Source: DATAXI01 sp963756185
GTDB taxonomy: Bacteria; Verrucomicrobiota; Verrucomicrobiia; Chthoniobacterales; Chthoniobacteraceae
Direction: 5' to 3'
Assembly: GCA_963756185.1 (NCBI GenBank)
Contig: CAVWMS010000008.1
Location: 1 to 64,000, forward strand
Length of the DNA: 64,000 nucleotides
Shown: positions 18,424 to 27,120 of the stretch, in pieces
Position numbering within the stretch: the stretch's first letter is position 1
How the letters are laid out: each line of letters opens with the position of its first letter
Translations under genes and position numbers: made by a program
The notes under the pieces: model-generated
Told to the model about the DNA's origin: nothing
The model's input: the letters and a program-made list of their open reading frames with translations, nothing else
Databases searched by the model: none

Positions 18424-19016
18424 GCAAGGGCTGGCCTGGGTCAGGCCACACCCGCATCAACTGCGCGCCCGCATTGGAACTCTCGGTAGATGTCATAGGT
18501 CATGACCATCCCACATCTACCATGCCCGCCGCCAGAGGCACCTGGCCGGACGCTTACGAATGGGAGGCAATCTTACAAAAACGCAGCCATTGCTTCCAAA
18601 AAGCTTCAATGGACCATTGTTTCGAATAGTGGGCATCTGCCTTGCTATGGTTGCCTCATGCAGTACGAGCCGCCATGTGGACAAGGTACCACAGATTCAG
18701 AAAGAGAATGGGGTCAGTCAACATATCTTGACAAGGGCAAGGGCTGGCCTGGGTCAGGCCACACCCGCATCAACTGCGCGCCCGCATTGGAACTCTCGGT
18801 AGATGTCATAGGTCATGACCATCCCACATCTACCATGCCCGCCGCCAGAGGCACCTGGCCGGACGCTTACGAATGGGAGGCAATCTTACAAAAACGCAGC
18901 CATTGCTTCCAAAAAGCTTCAATGGACCATTGTTTCGAATAGTGGGCATCTGCCTTGCTATGGTTGCCTCATGCAGTACGAGCCGCCATGTGGACAAGGT
19001 ACCACAGATTCAGAAA
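18391..19016. repeat. 313-bp perfect-looking tandem duplication
   Basis: 18391-18703 and 18704-19016 appear identical by eye. Each unit starts with a GGGGTCAG element and ends with GGTACCACAGATTCAGAAAG. The unit contains the last 16 or so codons (on the minus strand) of the small membrane-protein gene at 18969-19304, so copy 1 holds a truncated duplicate of that gene end. Confidence 0.9.
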
Positions 19017-19304
19017 GACCACTCCTGTAAATAGAATAAAGTATACCAACATTTCCACGAACCCGGGTGCCCTGCCGCCGAGAGCATTTGAGGTTATGAA
19101 TATTCGATACGCGGCGGACAATCCAAATATAAAGCCGAATGCCGTGAAATATGTCACGGCGAAATAGGCTAACTGGGGCGACTGCGGCCGGAGCACGGCG
19201 ACCCCGATCCCCCATCCAATGGAACCAATAGCAGCAGTTGCAATGGTGCATTGCATTACCAGCTTGGCGCAAAGCATAAACACCTGAATTCTATCGAATT
19301 TCAT
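18969..19304 (-). CDS. Small integral membrane protein, unknown
   Basis: 111 residues with three or four hydrophobic segments (VMQCTIATAAIGSIGWGIGV, LAYFAVTYFTAFGFIFGLSA, LVYFILFTGVVFLNLWYLV). No family recognised. Its 3' end lies in the 313-bp duplicated unit and its 5' side abuts a GGGGTCAG element, so it looks like a cargo or bystander gene in the repeat cluster. Confidence 0.5.
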   Translation of the reverse strand: MKFDRIQVFMLCAKLVMQCTIATAAIGSIGWGIGVAVLRPQSPQLAYFAVTYFTAFGFIFGLSAAYRIFITSNALGGRAPGFVEMLVYFILFTGVVFLNLWYLVHMAARTA

Positions 19305-19316
19305 GGAGTAATAAGC

Positions 19317-19520
19317 AGAATGGGGTCAGTCAACATATCTTGACAAGGGCAAGGCCCTGGCCCGGCCCCGGCTCGCAGCCGTTTGAGGATTTGGAGAATG
19401 GCACTGCCCTGCTCGTAACCCTAAGCCCGCACATTGTCGATCTTCCATTCGCCACCCAGACCCCCCAGATGCCCGCGAGCCAGCTCCCTGGTTCCTGCGC
19501 CAGTTCCGGCAACTCTACGC
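19317..19520. repeat. SIAE-upstream repeat, partial copy 1
   Basis: Starts with a GGGGTCAG element and continues with GGCCCCGGCTCGCAGCCG, GGATTTGGAGAATGGCACT, GCCCGCACATTGTCGAT and CATTCGCCACCCAGACC, matching 20647-20840 in order. It then diverges. Confidence 0.8.
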
Positions 19521-19540
19521 CACCGAGGGGAACTTGAGGG

Positions 19541-19850
19541 AGAATGGGGTCAGTCAACATATTTTGACAAGGGCAAGAGCTGGCCTGGGTCCGGCCCCGG
19601 CTCGCAGCCGTTTGAGGATTTGGAGAATGGCACTCTCCTCCCTCGTAACCCTAAGCCCCTATGCCCGCACATTGTCGATCCTCCATTCGCCACCCAGACC
19701 ACCCAGATGCTCGCGAACCAGCGCCCGCCAAGAGGCCACCGGCGGCAAAAAGCGCCTTCCCCAGACCTGGGACTCGCCGCCGCCTTGACCTTGAGCCCCG
19801 GTGGTGTTCCTTCTTTGGGGGTTGATGAAACACCTTTTCCCCCTCGCCCG
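19541..19850. repeat. SIAE-upstream repeat, copy 2, includes the gene's first codons
   Basis: About 310 bases match 20647-20950, including GGTGGTGTTCCTTCTTTGGG and GATGAAACACCTTTTCCCCC, the first codons (MKHLFPL) of the sialate O-acetylesterase gene. Here the match stops after those codons and runs into unrelated sequence, so this is a truncated duplicate placed upstream of the toxin-antitoxin pair. Confidence 0.88.
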
Positions 19851-19955
19851 AGCCCCGGAGGTTGTCACTGGTTTCGAAAGGCAGCGGTTCACCGGCAACC
19901 CCAGACTCCGCGCTTCGCGCTTGTCCGGCTTCCGCGCGTGGGCTACTCTCTGGCC

Positions 19956-20189
19956 ATGAGCACCCTTGCCGAAATCGAGGACGCCGTCATGGCCCTGCCG
20001 CCTGAGGAGCAACAAGCCTTGCTTGACCTGCTCTCCAGCCGGCTTCGGAAAGACCCGCCCGCGACCAGCCGGCGCGGGTTGAAGGCCGCCTCGTATCCTC
20101 CTCTGACGGGATTCCCGCCCGATCTCTCCGAACGGACAGGGGAACGAGTGCGCGAGCTATTGGCCAAGCGTCATGCCGCAAATCGCTGA
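19956..20189 (+). CDS. Putative antitoxin of a PIN-domain toxin-antitoxin pair
   Basis: 77 residues. The first 35 (STLAEIEDAVMALPPEEQQALLDLL) form an amphipathic helix pair like other small antitoxins with an 'addiction' E/L-rich front; the C-terminal half is basic and would wrap the toxin. The ATG at 19956 was chosen because the frame upstream is made of repeat DNA. The gene overlaps the toxin gene by 17 bases. I cannot place it in a named antitoxin family. Confidence 0.7.
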   Translation: MSTLAEIEDAVMALPPEEQQALLDLLSSRLRKDPPATSRRGLKAASYPPLTGFPPDLSERTGERVRELLAKRHAANR

Positions 20190-20574
20190 TGCCGGATTTC
20201 TCGTCGCCTACTGGATCAAGGAGGACCACCATCACAGGTGGGCGCGCGATCTCGCATTCGATGTACCATTGCTGACCTGCGCTCCGGCTCTCACCGAGGC
20301 GGCTCACTTGATGCGAACTGCCGAGCCACTTCTGCAAATGATCCTGGACGGCGATTTGATCGCGGATTTCGACATCGGGCTGCATGCGCGATACCTGCAA
20401 CTCTGGCTCAGAAAGTTCTGCGATCTCAGACCTGACTTTACGGACGCCTGCATCGTCGCCATGGCGGACCTTACGCTTCATTCGGAAATCTTGACGGTAG
20501 ATCGTCGCGATTTCTCCGCCTATCGCACGCTTGCTGGTAGGCACCTCAATTGCCTCTTCCCACCCGTCCGGTAA
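20173..20574 (+). CDS. PIN-domain ribonuclease toxin (VapC-like)
   Basis: 133 residues with the PIN acidic set: Asp in MPQIADAGFLVAYW (residue 6), Glu in ALTEAAHLM, Asp in DFTDACIVAMA and Asp in ILTVDRRDF. PIN toxins cleave RNA, often initiator tRNA or rRNA. It is translationally coupled to the upstream antitoxin. The pair is bracketed by direct copies of the repeat that also lies upstream of the sialate O-acetylesterase gene. Confidence 0.8.
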   Translation: MPQIADAGFLVAYWIKEDHHHRWARDLAFDVPLLTCAPALTEAAHLMRTAEPLLQMILDGDLIADFDIGLHARYLQLWLRKFCDLRPDFTDACIVAMADLTLHSEILTVDRRDFSAYRTLAGRHLNCLFPPVR

Positions 20575-20646
20575 ACCGCGTCCATATCACCGCGTTCTTC
20601 GCCCAATACCAGGGGAGAATGGGGTCAGTCAACATATTTTGACAAG

Positions 20647-20945
20647 GGAGAATGGGGTCAGTCAACATATTTTGACAAGGGCAAGGGCTGGCCTGGGTCC
20701 GGCCCCGGCTCGCAGCCGTTTAAGGATTTGGAGAATGGCACTGCCCTCCTAAGCCCCTAAGCCCGCACATTGTCGATCCTCCATTCGCCACCCAGACCAC
20801 CCGGATGGCTCGCGAACCAGCGCCCGCCAAGAGGCCACCGGCTGCAAAAAGCGCCTTCTCCAGACCTGGGACTCGCCGCTGCCTTGACCTAGAGCCCCGG
20901 TGGTGTTCCTTCTTTGGGGGTTGATGAAACACCTTTTCCCCCTTG
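20647..20945. repeat. SIAE-upstream repeat, copy 3 (in place before the gene)
   Basis: Preceded by an extra short GGGGTCAG unit at 20615. This copy runs into the intact sialate O-acetylesterase coding sequence and so is probably the source of the copies at 19317 and 19541. Confidence 0.85.
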
Positions 20946-22516
20946 CCCTTGCGCTCGCCCTTTGCGCCGCGCCCTGCCGGGCCGATGTCTCCCTGCCCTC
21001 CATCTTCGGCGACAACATGGTCATCCAGCAGCGGCAGAAGATCGACGTTTGGGGCAAGGCCGACCCCAATGAAACCGTGACGGTCCAGCTCGGGCCCGAT
21101 ACCGCGCAGGTCAATGCCGGCAAGGATGGCAATTGGTCGGTCAGGCTCGACCCGATCAAGTCCGGCGGCCCGTACGACATGACGGTCTACGGCAAGAACA
21201 GCCTCATCGTCCGCAACATCGCCATTGGCGAGGTCTGGGTCTGCGCGGGCGAATCGAACATGGAATTCAAGGTGGACGAAGCCCGCAACGGCCTCGAGGA
21301 AGCCTCCGACGGCGATCTCCCCATGGTCCGCGTCTTCAACGTCTGGCACAACGCCGCCGACCAGCCCCGCGCCGAGTGCGACGGCGCCTGGGTCGTTTGC
21401 GATCCTGACACCGCGAAGAATTTCTCCGCCGTCGCCTTCTTTTTTGCCCGCGAATTGAATCGCTCGATGCGCGTCCCGATCGGCCTGATCCAAACCACCT
21501 GGGCCGGCGCGCCGGCGGAATCCTGGACGCCCCTCGATGTCCTCCGGAAGGATCCCGATTTTCACGCCGCCCTGGACCGCTACAACAAGCTCGCCGCCGA
21601 TTACCCGCAGGCCCAGGCCGCCTACCAGTCGAAGCTGCTCGCCTGGAAAACCGCGGCCGACGCCGCCAAGGTCTCCGGTTCACCCGCACCCCCAGCGCCG
21701 GTGCCGCCCGCCGAGCCGCAGGGGCCGCGCCAGCCCGCCGGCGCCTACAATGGCATGATCGCCCCTTTGACCCGCTTCGGCATTCGCGGCGTCCTCTGGT
21801 ACCAGGGCGAATCGAACACCTACGAGCCGCTGGTTTATCGCAAGCTCTTCCCGGCCATGATCGAATCCTGGCGCAAGGCCTGGAATGAAGGCGATTTCCC
21901 CTTCCTTTACGCCCAACTCTCGACCTTCCTCGCCCCGCATCCCCAGCCGGTCGAAAGCCGCTGGGCCGACTTGCGCGAGGCCCAGGCCATGGCCCTCACC
22001 CTCCCCAAAACCGGCATGGCCGTGACCGTCGATATCGGCGAGGTCAACAACATGCATCCGCCCGACAAGCAGGATGTCGCCCACCGCCTCGCGCTGATCG
22101 CCGAGAACATGGTTTACGACAAGCCGGAAGTCGTCGACTCCGGCCCGGTCTATTCAGGAATGAAGATCGCCGACGGCAAGGCCACCATCTCCTTCACGCA
22201 CGCGGATGGTTTGGCGGAGCGCAACGGCCCCCCGCTGAAGGGGTTCCAGATTGCCGGGGATGACCGCAAATTCGTATGGGCCGGCGCCGAAATCCACGGC
22301 AGCCAGGTCATCGTCCAAAGCAAGGAGGTCCCCAATCCGGTGGCCGTGCGCTACGCATGGGCCGATTACCCGGAATGCACCCTGGTCAACAAGGAGGACC
22401 TGCCCGCCGCGCCGTTCCGGACCGATAACTGGGGTCCCGGCGAATCCACGCCGACTCCAACGCCGAGCCCCTCACCTGCCCACAAGAGCAGACACCACTC
22501 GACGCCCGCGAACTAG
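20924..22516 (+). CDS. Sialate O-acetylesterase-type SGNH hydrolase
   Basis: Exported esterase of about 530 residues that removes acetyl groups from sugars (sialic acid or plant polysaccharide acetyl esters). The ATG at 20924 gives the signal peptide MKHLFPLALALALCAAPCRA; an upstream in-frame GTG adds MVFLLWGL and is less likely. Family marks: SIFGDNMVIQQ, the nucleophile block VCAGESNMEF, WYQGESNTYEP, and the His/Asp block MHPPDKQDVAHRLA. The C-terminus is a Pro/Thr/Ser-rich tail (TPTPTPSPSPAHKSRHH). A Pro/Ala insert (SPAPPAPVPPAEPQ) sits in the middle. The gene stands alone after repeat DNA. Confidence 0.92.
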   Translation: MKHLFPLALALALCAAPCRADVSLPSIFGDNMVIQQRQKIDVWGKADPNETVTVQLGPDTAQVNAGKDGNWSVRLDPIKSGGPYDMTVYGKNSLIVRNIAIGEVWVCAGESNMEFKVDEARNGLEEASDGDLPMVRVFNVWHNAADQPRAECDGAWVVCDPDTAKNFSAVAFFFARELNRSMRVPIGLIQTTWAGAPAESWTPLDVLRKDPDFHAALDRYNKLAADYPQAQAAYQSKLLAWKTAADAAKVSGSPAPPAPVPPAEPQGPRQPAGAYNGMIAPLTRFGIRGVLWYQGESNTYEPLVYRKLFPAMIESWRKAWNEGDFPFLYAQLSTFLAPHPQPVESRWADLREAQAMALTLPKTGMAVTVDIGEVNNMHPPDKQDVAHRLALIAENMVYDKPEVVDSGPVYSGMKIADGKATISFTHADGLAERNGPPLKGFQIAGDDRKFVWAGAEIHGSQVIVQSKEVPNPVAVRYAWADYPECTLVNKEDLPAAPFRTDNWGPGESTPTPTPSPSPAHKSRHHSTPAN

Positions 22517-22540
22517 AAAAACGCGCGTTTTCGCGCAAAA
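22517..22540 (-). terminator. Hairpin with T-tract at the end of the kinase/regulator operon
   Basis: GCGCG-TTTT-CGCGC at 22523-22536. Read on the minus strand it is followed by GTTTTTC, so it suits termination of the leftward response-regulator operon; it lies in the short gap between two convergent genes. Confidence 0.6.
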
Positions 22541-22559
22541 ACCGCGTATAAAACGCGTA

Positions 22560-23030
22560 TTATTCGCTGCGTTTTGGCAGCGCTTCCGGCGGCAATTCGA
22601 CGATCTCGAACCAGTACCTTTCGAGCGTCTGGAGGATATCCACCAGCGCCTCGAACGTCACTGGCTTGACGATATAAGAGTTCACCCCCAGGTCGTACGA
22701 ACGGAAAATGTCCTCGTCCGCCTTCGACGTAGTCAGCACAGTCACAGGGATTTGTCGAAGATCGGGGTCGGACTTCATCTCCTTCAGGGCCGTGCGCCCG
22801 TCCTTGCGGGGCATGTTCAAATCCAAAAGGATCAGTCCCGGCCGGGGGGCCTCTTCGGGATCGGAGTATTTGCCCTTGTTGCGCAGGTAATCGAGCAATT
22901 CCTCGCCATTCTCGACGAAACGCAAATCGTTCGCCAGGCGGCTCTCCTCCAACGCATCTCGGGTAAGTCGGCGGTCGTCGGCATCGTCGTCCGCCATGAG
23001 GATGGTTATGGGTTCACCGTGCTTCTTCAT
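22560..23030 (-). CDS. Single-domain response regulator (CheY/Rcp1-like)
   Basis: About 156 residues, one receiver domain and no output domain. The acidic pair is in ILMADDDADD, the phospho-accepting Asp in LILLDLNMPRKDG, the Thr/Ser in VTVLTTSKA and the Lys in YIVKPVTF. The LLDLNMPRKDG form is typical of Rcp1-like regulators paired with phytochrome-type kinases. It overlaps the 3' end of the kinase gene, so the two are co-translated partners. A start at 23039 (MTPMKK) is also open. Confidence 0.9.
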   Translation of the reverse strand: MKKHGEPITILMADDDADDRRLTRDALEESRLANDLRFVENGEELLDYLRNKGKYSDPEEAPRPGLILLDLNMPRKDGRTALKEMKSDPDLRQIPVTVLTTSKADEDIFRSYDLGVNSYIVKPVTFEALVDILQTLERYWFEIVELPPEALPKRSE

Positions 23031-24840
23031 TGGAGTCACTCATGCGTTGTTTCACAGGTAATGTCACGATAAATGTAGCCCCCTGGCCCTCGGCACTTTT
23101 GGCCGTGATTGTGCCGCCGTGACGGTCGGCAATCTTGCGGCAAACGGCCAGCCCGATGCCGGTTCCTTCGTACTCGCTGCGGGAGTGGAGTCTCTGGAAA
23201 ACCTGAAAAATGCGGTCGAGGTAAGTCTCGTCGAACCCGATGCCGTTGTCCGCGACCATGATCTGGGAGATTTCGTCCCCGGGCATCGAGCCGGCAAGCG
23301 ATTCGGCGTTGTCGAGCGTCTTTGCGGAAATGCCGACGCGGGGCTGGGTGCCGTCGCGCTGGAACTTGATGGCGTTGGAAATGAGGTTCTGGAACAACTG
23401 GAGCATCTGGCCCTCGTCGGCCTCGATGACGGGAAGCTTGCCGATTTCGACTTTCGCGCCGGTCTGCTCGATCCGGACTTCGAGGTTCGAGACGACCTGC
23501 TCGATGACCCTTCGCAAATCGACGGCTTGGAAGGGCTGGGCCTTGCTGGTCACGCGCGAAAGCGTAAGCAGATCGTGCAGAAGGATTTGCATGCGGCGGG
23601 CGGCATCCTGCATCCGCTCCAGGTAATCGCGCCCGCTTTCGCCGAGGCCGGCCGAGCATTTCATCTTGAGCCGGTCGCCGAAGGCCTGGATTTTGCGCAG
23701 GGGTTCCTGGAGGTCGTGGGAGGCGATCGAGGCGAAATCCTGGAGGTCCATGTTGCTGCGGCGCAACTGCTCGGCGGCGAGGCGCAGGCGTTCCTCGGCT
23801 TCCTTGCGGATCGAGATATCGCTGCTGACGCCGACCAGGCCGACGCAGGCGCCTTCGACATCGTTGAGGGGGACCTTGGTGGTGGCCAGCCAGACCGTCT
23901 GACCATCGGCCCGGATGACCAGTTCCTCGTGATTGAGGACCGGCTCGCCGGTTTCCATGATGGACTCGTTGTCCTTCAACATCTCGGCGGCGATGGAGTG
24001 GGGGAAAAAATCGGCGGGGGTCTTCCCTTCCACGTCGCCCGAATTCCTCATGCCGAGGAAACGGCGGTGGGAAATGTTGTCGATGATGAAGCGCCCAGCA
24101 CGGTCGGTGACGAAGACCAGTTCGGGCATGGCGTCCATGACGCTGCGCAGGAGGTTGTGCTCCTCGGCGAGAGCTTCCTCGGCGCGGCGGCGCACGGCGA
24201 TGTCGCGCAGGATGGCCACGGCGGCCAGGGTGAGGATCATGGCGCTGAGGACAATGGCCATGAAGACGACAGCGTTCGACCAGCGGCCGATGTCGTCGGA
24301 GAGATTCGAGCGGGTCTTGAGCCGCAACTGCTCGCTGCCGCGCAACTGGAGGAGGAGGTTGCGCATGGAATTGGAAACCTGTTCGTCCTGACCGTTGCTG
24401 AGCATGAGGGCGGCGTTGTCGAGGCCCTGTTCCTGGCGGGCGGCGATGACGGCCTTGAGGATGGCGATTTTCTGGGAAAGGAGCGGGCGCAACTGCGAGA
24501 CGAGGCCGGCTTCGTAATCATGGACGCTGGGCTCTTCGTATTGATCCCCGGCGATTGCCGCCTCGATGCCCTTCATGTCCTGGACCAATTGCTCGCGGGC
24601 CTGGTCGTAAGCGGGCAGGTATTGTTCGTTTGACGCGAGGAGGTAACCGCGCGCGGCGCTGTCGACCTCCGAGAGGTGGAGCTCGAAGGCATCGAGCATA
24701 TCGAGAAAGCCGCGGCGCTCGGTGGCCCACTCGGCGCTTTCCTTGAGGGCGCGGTTCGAGCGGCTGGTGACAATGGCCACCATCGCCAGCATCACCAGCG
24801 CCAGGCCGAAGCCCGGGACGATCTTTTGCCAGATTTTCAC
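23014..24840 (-). CDS. CHASE3-PAS sensor histidine kinase
   Basis: 608 residues. An N-terminal membrane helix (VPGFGLALVMLAMVAIVTS), a CHASE3-like extracytoplasmic helical domain (residues ~30-185, DSAARGYLLASNEQYLPAYD), a second membrane helix near 195-215, a PAS domain (~235-350, PELVFVTDRAGRFIIDN), a HisKA H-box IASHDLQEPLRKIQAF and an ATPase domain with LISNAIKFQRDG, VADNGIGFDE and GTGIGLAVCRKI. The HDLQEPLRKI H-box is the form seen in kinases that signal to Rcp1-like regulators, which matches the overlapping regulator gene. Ligand unknown. Confidence 0.93.
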   Translation of the reverse strand: MKIWQKIVPGFGLALVMLAMVAIVTSRSNRALKESAEWATERRGFLDMLDAFELHLSEVDSAARGYLLASNEQYLPAYDQAREQLVQDMKGIEAAIAGDQYEEPSVHDYEAGLVSQLRPLLSQKIAILKAVIAARQEQGLDNAALMLSNGQDEQVSNSMRNLLLQLRGSEQLRLKTRSNLSDDIGRWSNAVVFMAIVLSAMILTLAAVAILRDIAVRRRAEEALAEEHNLLRSVMDAMPELVFVTDRAGRFIIDNISHRRFLGMRNSGDVEGKTPADFFPHSIAAEMLKDNESIMETGEPVLNHEELVIRADGQTVWLATTKVPLNDVEGACVGLVGVSSDISIRKEAEERLRLAAEQLRRSNMDLQDFASIASHDLQEPLRKIQAFGDRLKMKCSAGLGESGRDYLERMQDAARRMQILLHDLLTLSRVTSKAQPFQAVDLRRVIEQVVSNLEVRIEQTGAKVEIGKLPVIEADEGQMLQLFQNLISNAIKFQRDGTQPRVGISAKTLDNAESLAGSMPGDEISQIMVADNGIGFDETYLDRIFQVFQRLHSRSEYEGTGIGLAVCRKIADRHGGTITAKSAEGQGATFIVTLPVKQRMSDSNEEAR

Positions 24841-25239
24841 GGAGAGGGAAAATCCCTCCGGGCCGGGCCGCCGGGAACCGTTCGAGCGGCTGGCGGAGGG
24901 GGTGGGAGGAGGTTTGCCTTTTTCCGGATGTATTTCGACAGATTTCTCATGCTGCGCCAGCGTAATCAGTCACTGTTTGGCGCAATCGGCAAGAACCCGC
25001 AACCGGGAGTTTGATCGAGAGTTCTCATGGCCGGATGCCCTCCACGCGGCCTTTAGCTCAGGCAGCAAAATGGCTGCGGTGGCTCTTTCGCAGGTCAAAC
25101 GTCCCCGCTCCCTGCCCAAACCTGGCAGGTGCGCGCCACGGGTATCGACCCTGATTTTCTTGCGCTCGACCTGCACCTGCGTGGTCTCTATTCTTCGCAC
25201 CATGGCCAACGATCCGAACGAATCCATGAGGGGAAGCCT
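24841..25239. other. Intergenic stretch with no supported feature
   Basis: I see no convincing gene, RNA or repeat here. Short open frames on both strands lack start context and family marks. The promoter of the kinase operon must lie at its left end, but no clear -35/-10 pair is visible. Confidence 0.5.
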
Positions 25240-25689
25240 ATGCTAACAGACTATCGGGCCAGGCTGGCTCAATTATTTTTCGTGGGTATTACCATTTCCT
25301 GCCTACTGGCCGAAGTGAGGGCGAGTGATCAATCCGCCCAGCCTCCGAGTAATACAGACATCCTGACAACCGCGCGAAAACTCATGGAGGAGAACCAATG
25401 CGTTAAAAAGGGTGGCTTGGGAATTGTGGGGCCGAGAACTTACGTCGTTACTTCCTCTCAAAACAATGAGCTGATCCTGCCCGACGGCTCTCATTGGATT
25501 GGGCAAGAGGCTCAGGTAAAACAAATCTCCTATGTGCTGGATGGGAAGGTTTATTCCGCCCCAAAGGATGACGCCAATTTCTCGATCATGAACAGCCTTC
25601 TCGTCTCGTTTGAAGGTGCGCGGGTTTACTTCTTCGACTTTAAAACCTTCGAGGGCGGCTTCTATTTACGAAGCGCAAGTCCGCATTAG
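25240..25689 (+). CDS. Exported protein of unknown function
   Basis: 149 residues from the ATG at 25240: basic start, a hydrophobic segment (LAQLFFVGITISCLLAEVRA) that fits a signal peptide, then a mixed polar domain with KKGGLGIVGPRTYVVTSSQN and VSFEGARVYFFDFKTFEGG. No family recognised. It is less GC-rich to the eye than its neighbours. The upstream open frame to 25129 lacks a ribosome site. Confidence 0.55.
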   Translation: MLTDYRARLAQLFFVGITISCLLAEVRASDQSAQPPSNTDILTTARKLMEENQCVKKGGLGIVGPRTYVVTSSQNNELILPDGSHWIGQEAQVKQISYVLDGKVYSAPKDDANFSIMNSLLVSFEGARVYFFDFKTFEGGFYLRSASPH

Positions 25690-25717
25690 GCAAGTGCCGT
25701 TGCGGCATGGGACCGGA

Positions 25718-26452
25718 ATGAAACCTTACTATCAGACGATCGCGCCGGATTATGCGCGGCATCGGCGGATTCACCCTGGGGTGTTGGAGGGGCTTGTCTC
25801 GAGGGCGGGGCTTGGTCCGGCTTCTTCGGTGCTCGAGATAGGCTGCGGTACGGGCAATTATCTGGCGGCGCTCGACGAAGCAACTGCCTGCCAGTGCTGG
25901 GGCATTGATCCCTCCGAAGCGATGCTGGCCGAGGCTCGGAAGAGTTGCCCGGAAGCGGAGTTCTCGTGCGCGGCGGCGGAGAGCATGGCTCTTCCCTCCG
26001 ATCAGTTCGACCTTGTGTTTGCCGTGGACGTTGCTCACCACATTGCCGACCGTCCGCGAGCCTTTGCGGAATGCCGCCGTGTTTTGCGGGTAAACGGGGC
26101 GCTGTGCCTGGTAACGGATTCGCCGGAGATCATCCGGGCTCGCGAACCGCTCTCGACTTATTTCCCGGAGACGGTCGAAGCGGAGTTGGCGCGTTATCCG
26201 AGCATTGTCACGCTGGGCACGGAACTTCGCGCCGCCGGATTTTCGGATATTGCGGAGGTTGAGGTTGAATTTCGGCAGGAGCTTGCGGACATCGAGCCCT
26301 ACCGTGCAAAAGTGTTTTCGAGTCTTCAACTGATTTCCCAGGAGGCATTTGAGCGCGGGTTGTTGCGATTGGAGCGCGATTTTAATTCGGGGCCAATCTC
26401 CTGTGTTTCGCGGTATGTGATGCTCTGGGGAAAGAATTCCGTGAACGGGTGA
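25718..26452 (+). CDS. SAM-dependent methyltransferase (class I)
   Basis: 244 residues. Motif I is SVLEIGCGTGNYLAAL, the acidic post-I residue is in CWGIDPSEAML, motif II FDLVFAVDVAHHI, and motif III ECRRVLRVNGALCLVTD, the pattern of Methyltransf_11-like enzymes. The start MKPYYQTIAPDYARHR is the usual beginning for this group; the frame extends 36 codons upstream over the previous gene but with no matching sequence. Substrate unknown. Confidence 0.85.
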   Translation: MKPYYQTIAPDYARHRRIHPGVLEGLVSRAGLGPASSVLEIGCGTGNYLAALDEATACQCWGIDPSEAMLAEARKSCPEAEFSCAAAESMALPSDQFDLVFAVDVAHHIADRPRAFAECRRVLRVNGALCLVTDSPEIIRAREPLSTYFPETVEAELARYPSIVTLGTELRAAGFSDIAEVEVEFRQELADIEPYRAKVFSSLQLISQEAFERGLLRLERDFNSGPISCVSRYVMLWGKNSVNG

Positions 26453-26595
26453 CGGCATGGTAGCGCGGCGCGAGGCCCTCGGCTTTTCCTCTTCGCTTCG
26501 CCCCGCTGGCCCGCCGCTCTACTCCGCCGCAAGGCCGATGACTTTGCCGACCGCCTAGCGCAGACCGGCCAGGAAGATTGAATCGCAATTCCTGT

Positions 26596-27120
26596 TCACA
26601 TCCAAACGAGGTTTAAGGAACTGAGCCGAATAGCCATCGCTTGTGGGCTCACGCCGTACTTTTTCGCAAGTGAAGCGATAGCTCTTTCATCATCTGCGAA
26701 AATGTGGCCAAGGGCAGCTAAGTCGGCCTCCAGAAAACGACGGGGCATTAAGACTTCAGCGGCGAATCTATTCGCCTCCATTTCCTCTTCGTCTGTCCCC
26801 TCACTGGCCCGCGCATCACGCATTTTAACGATGGCATAATCGACATGAACACCCGTTCGTATGTGTAAGAGAAGGTGAGCTAGTTCATGTGCGATCGTGA
26901 AACGTTTGCGAGTTGGCGGGTGGTTCGCATTGACGCCAATAATCGGGGGCGAGCCGACAGCCCGGAATAAAAATCCGGACGTTTGTTCGTCATTGGGGTC
27001 TTCTACGACGATGACGCCTTGTGCTTCGGCGAGCTTTTTGATGTTCACCGCCGGCTGGGTGATGCCGGCTGCGTTAAGGAGCGAGGTAACGGTATCGGAA
27101 ATGAGTTTCCGTCGGATCAT
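26596..27120 (-). CDS. ImmA/IrrE-family metallopeptidase, CapP-like
   Basis: 174 residues. The zinc motif HELAH is in KRFTIAHELAHLLLH, with a third-ligand Glu candidate in EEEMEANRFAAEVLMP, as in ImmA/IrrE proteins that cleave or inactivate partner XRE repressors. Its ATG overlaps the stop of the XRE gene (ATGA at 27117-27120), so the two are co-translated. Known family: CapP is the peptidase partner of the repressor CapH in CBASS loci and responds to DNA damage. Inference: this pair serves that role for the divergent CBASS operon 0.4 kb away. A prophage-type immunity pair is the alternative, but no phage genes are present. Confidence 0.85.
   Translation of the reverse strand: MIRRKLISDTVTSLLNAAGITQPAVNIKKLAEAQGVIVVEDPNDEQTSGFLFRAVGSPPIIGVNANHPPTRKRFTIAHELAHLLLHIRTGVHVDYAIVKMRDARASEGTDEEEMEANRFAAEVLMPRRFLEADLAALGHIFADDERAIASLAKKYGVSPQAMAIRLSSLNLVWM

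Noticed and set aside
23119..24633. 504-aa plus-strand ORF opposite the histidine kinase
   Set aside because: The kinase on the other strand has all conserved boxes; this frame is its complement.
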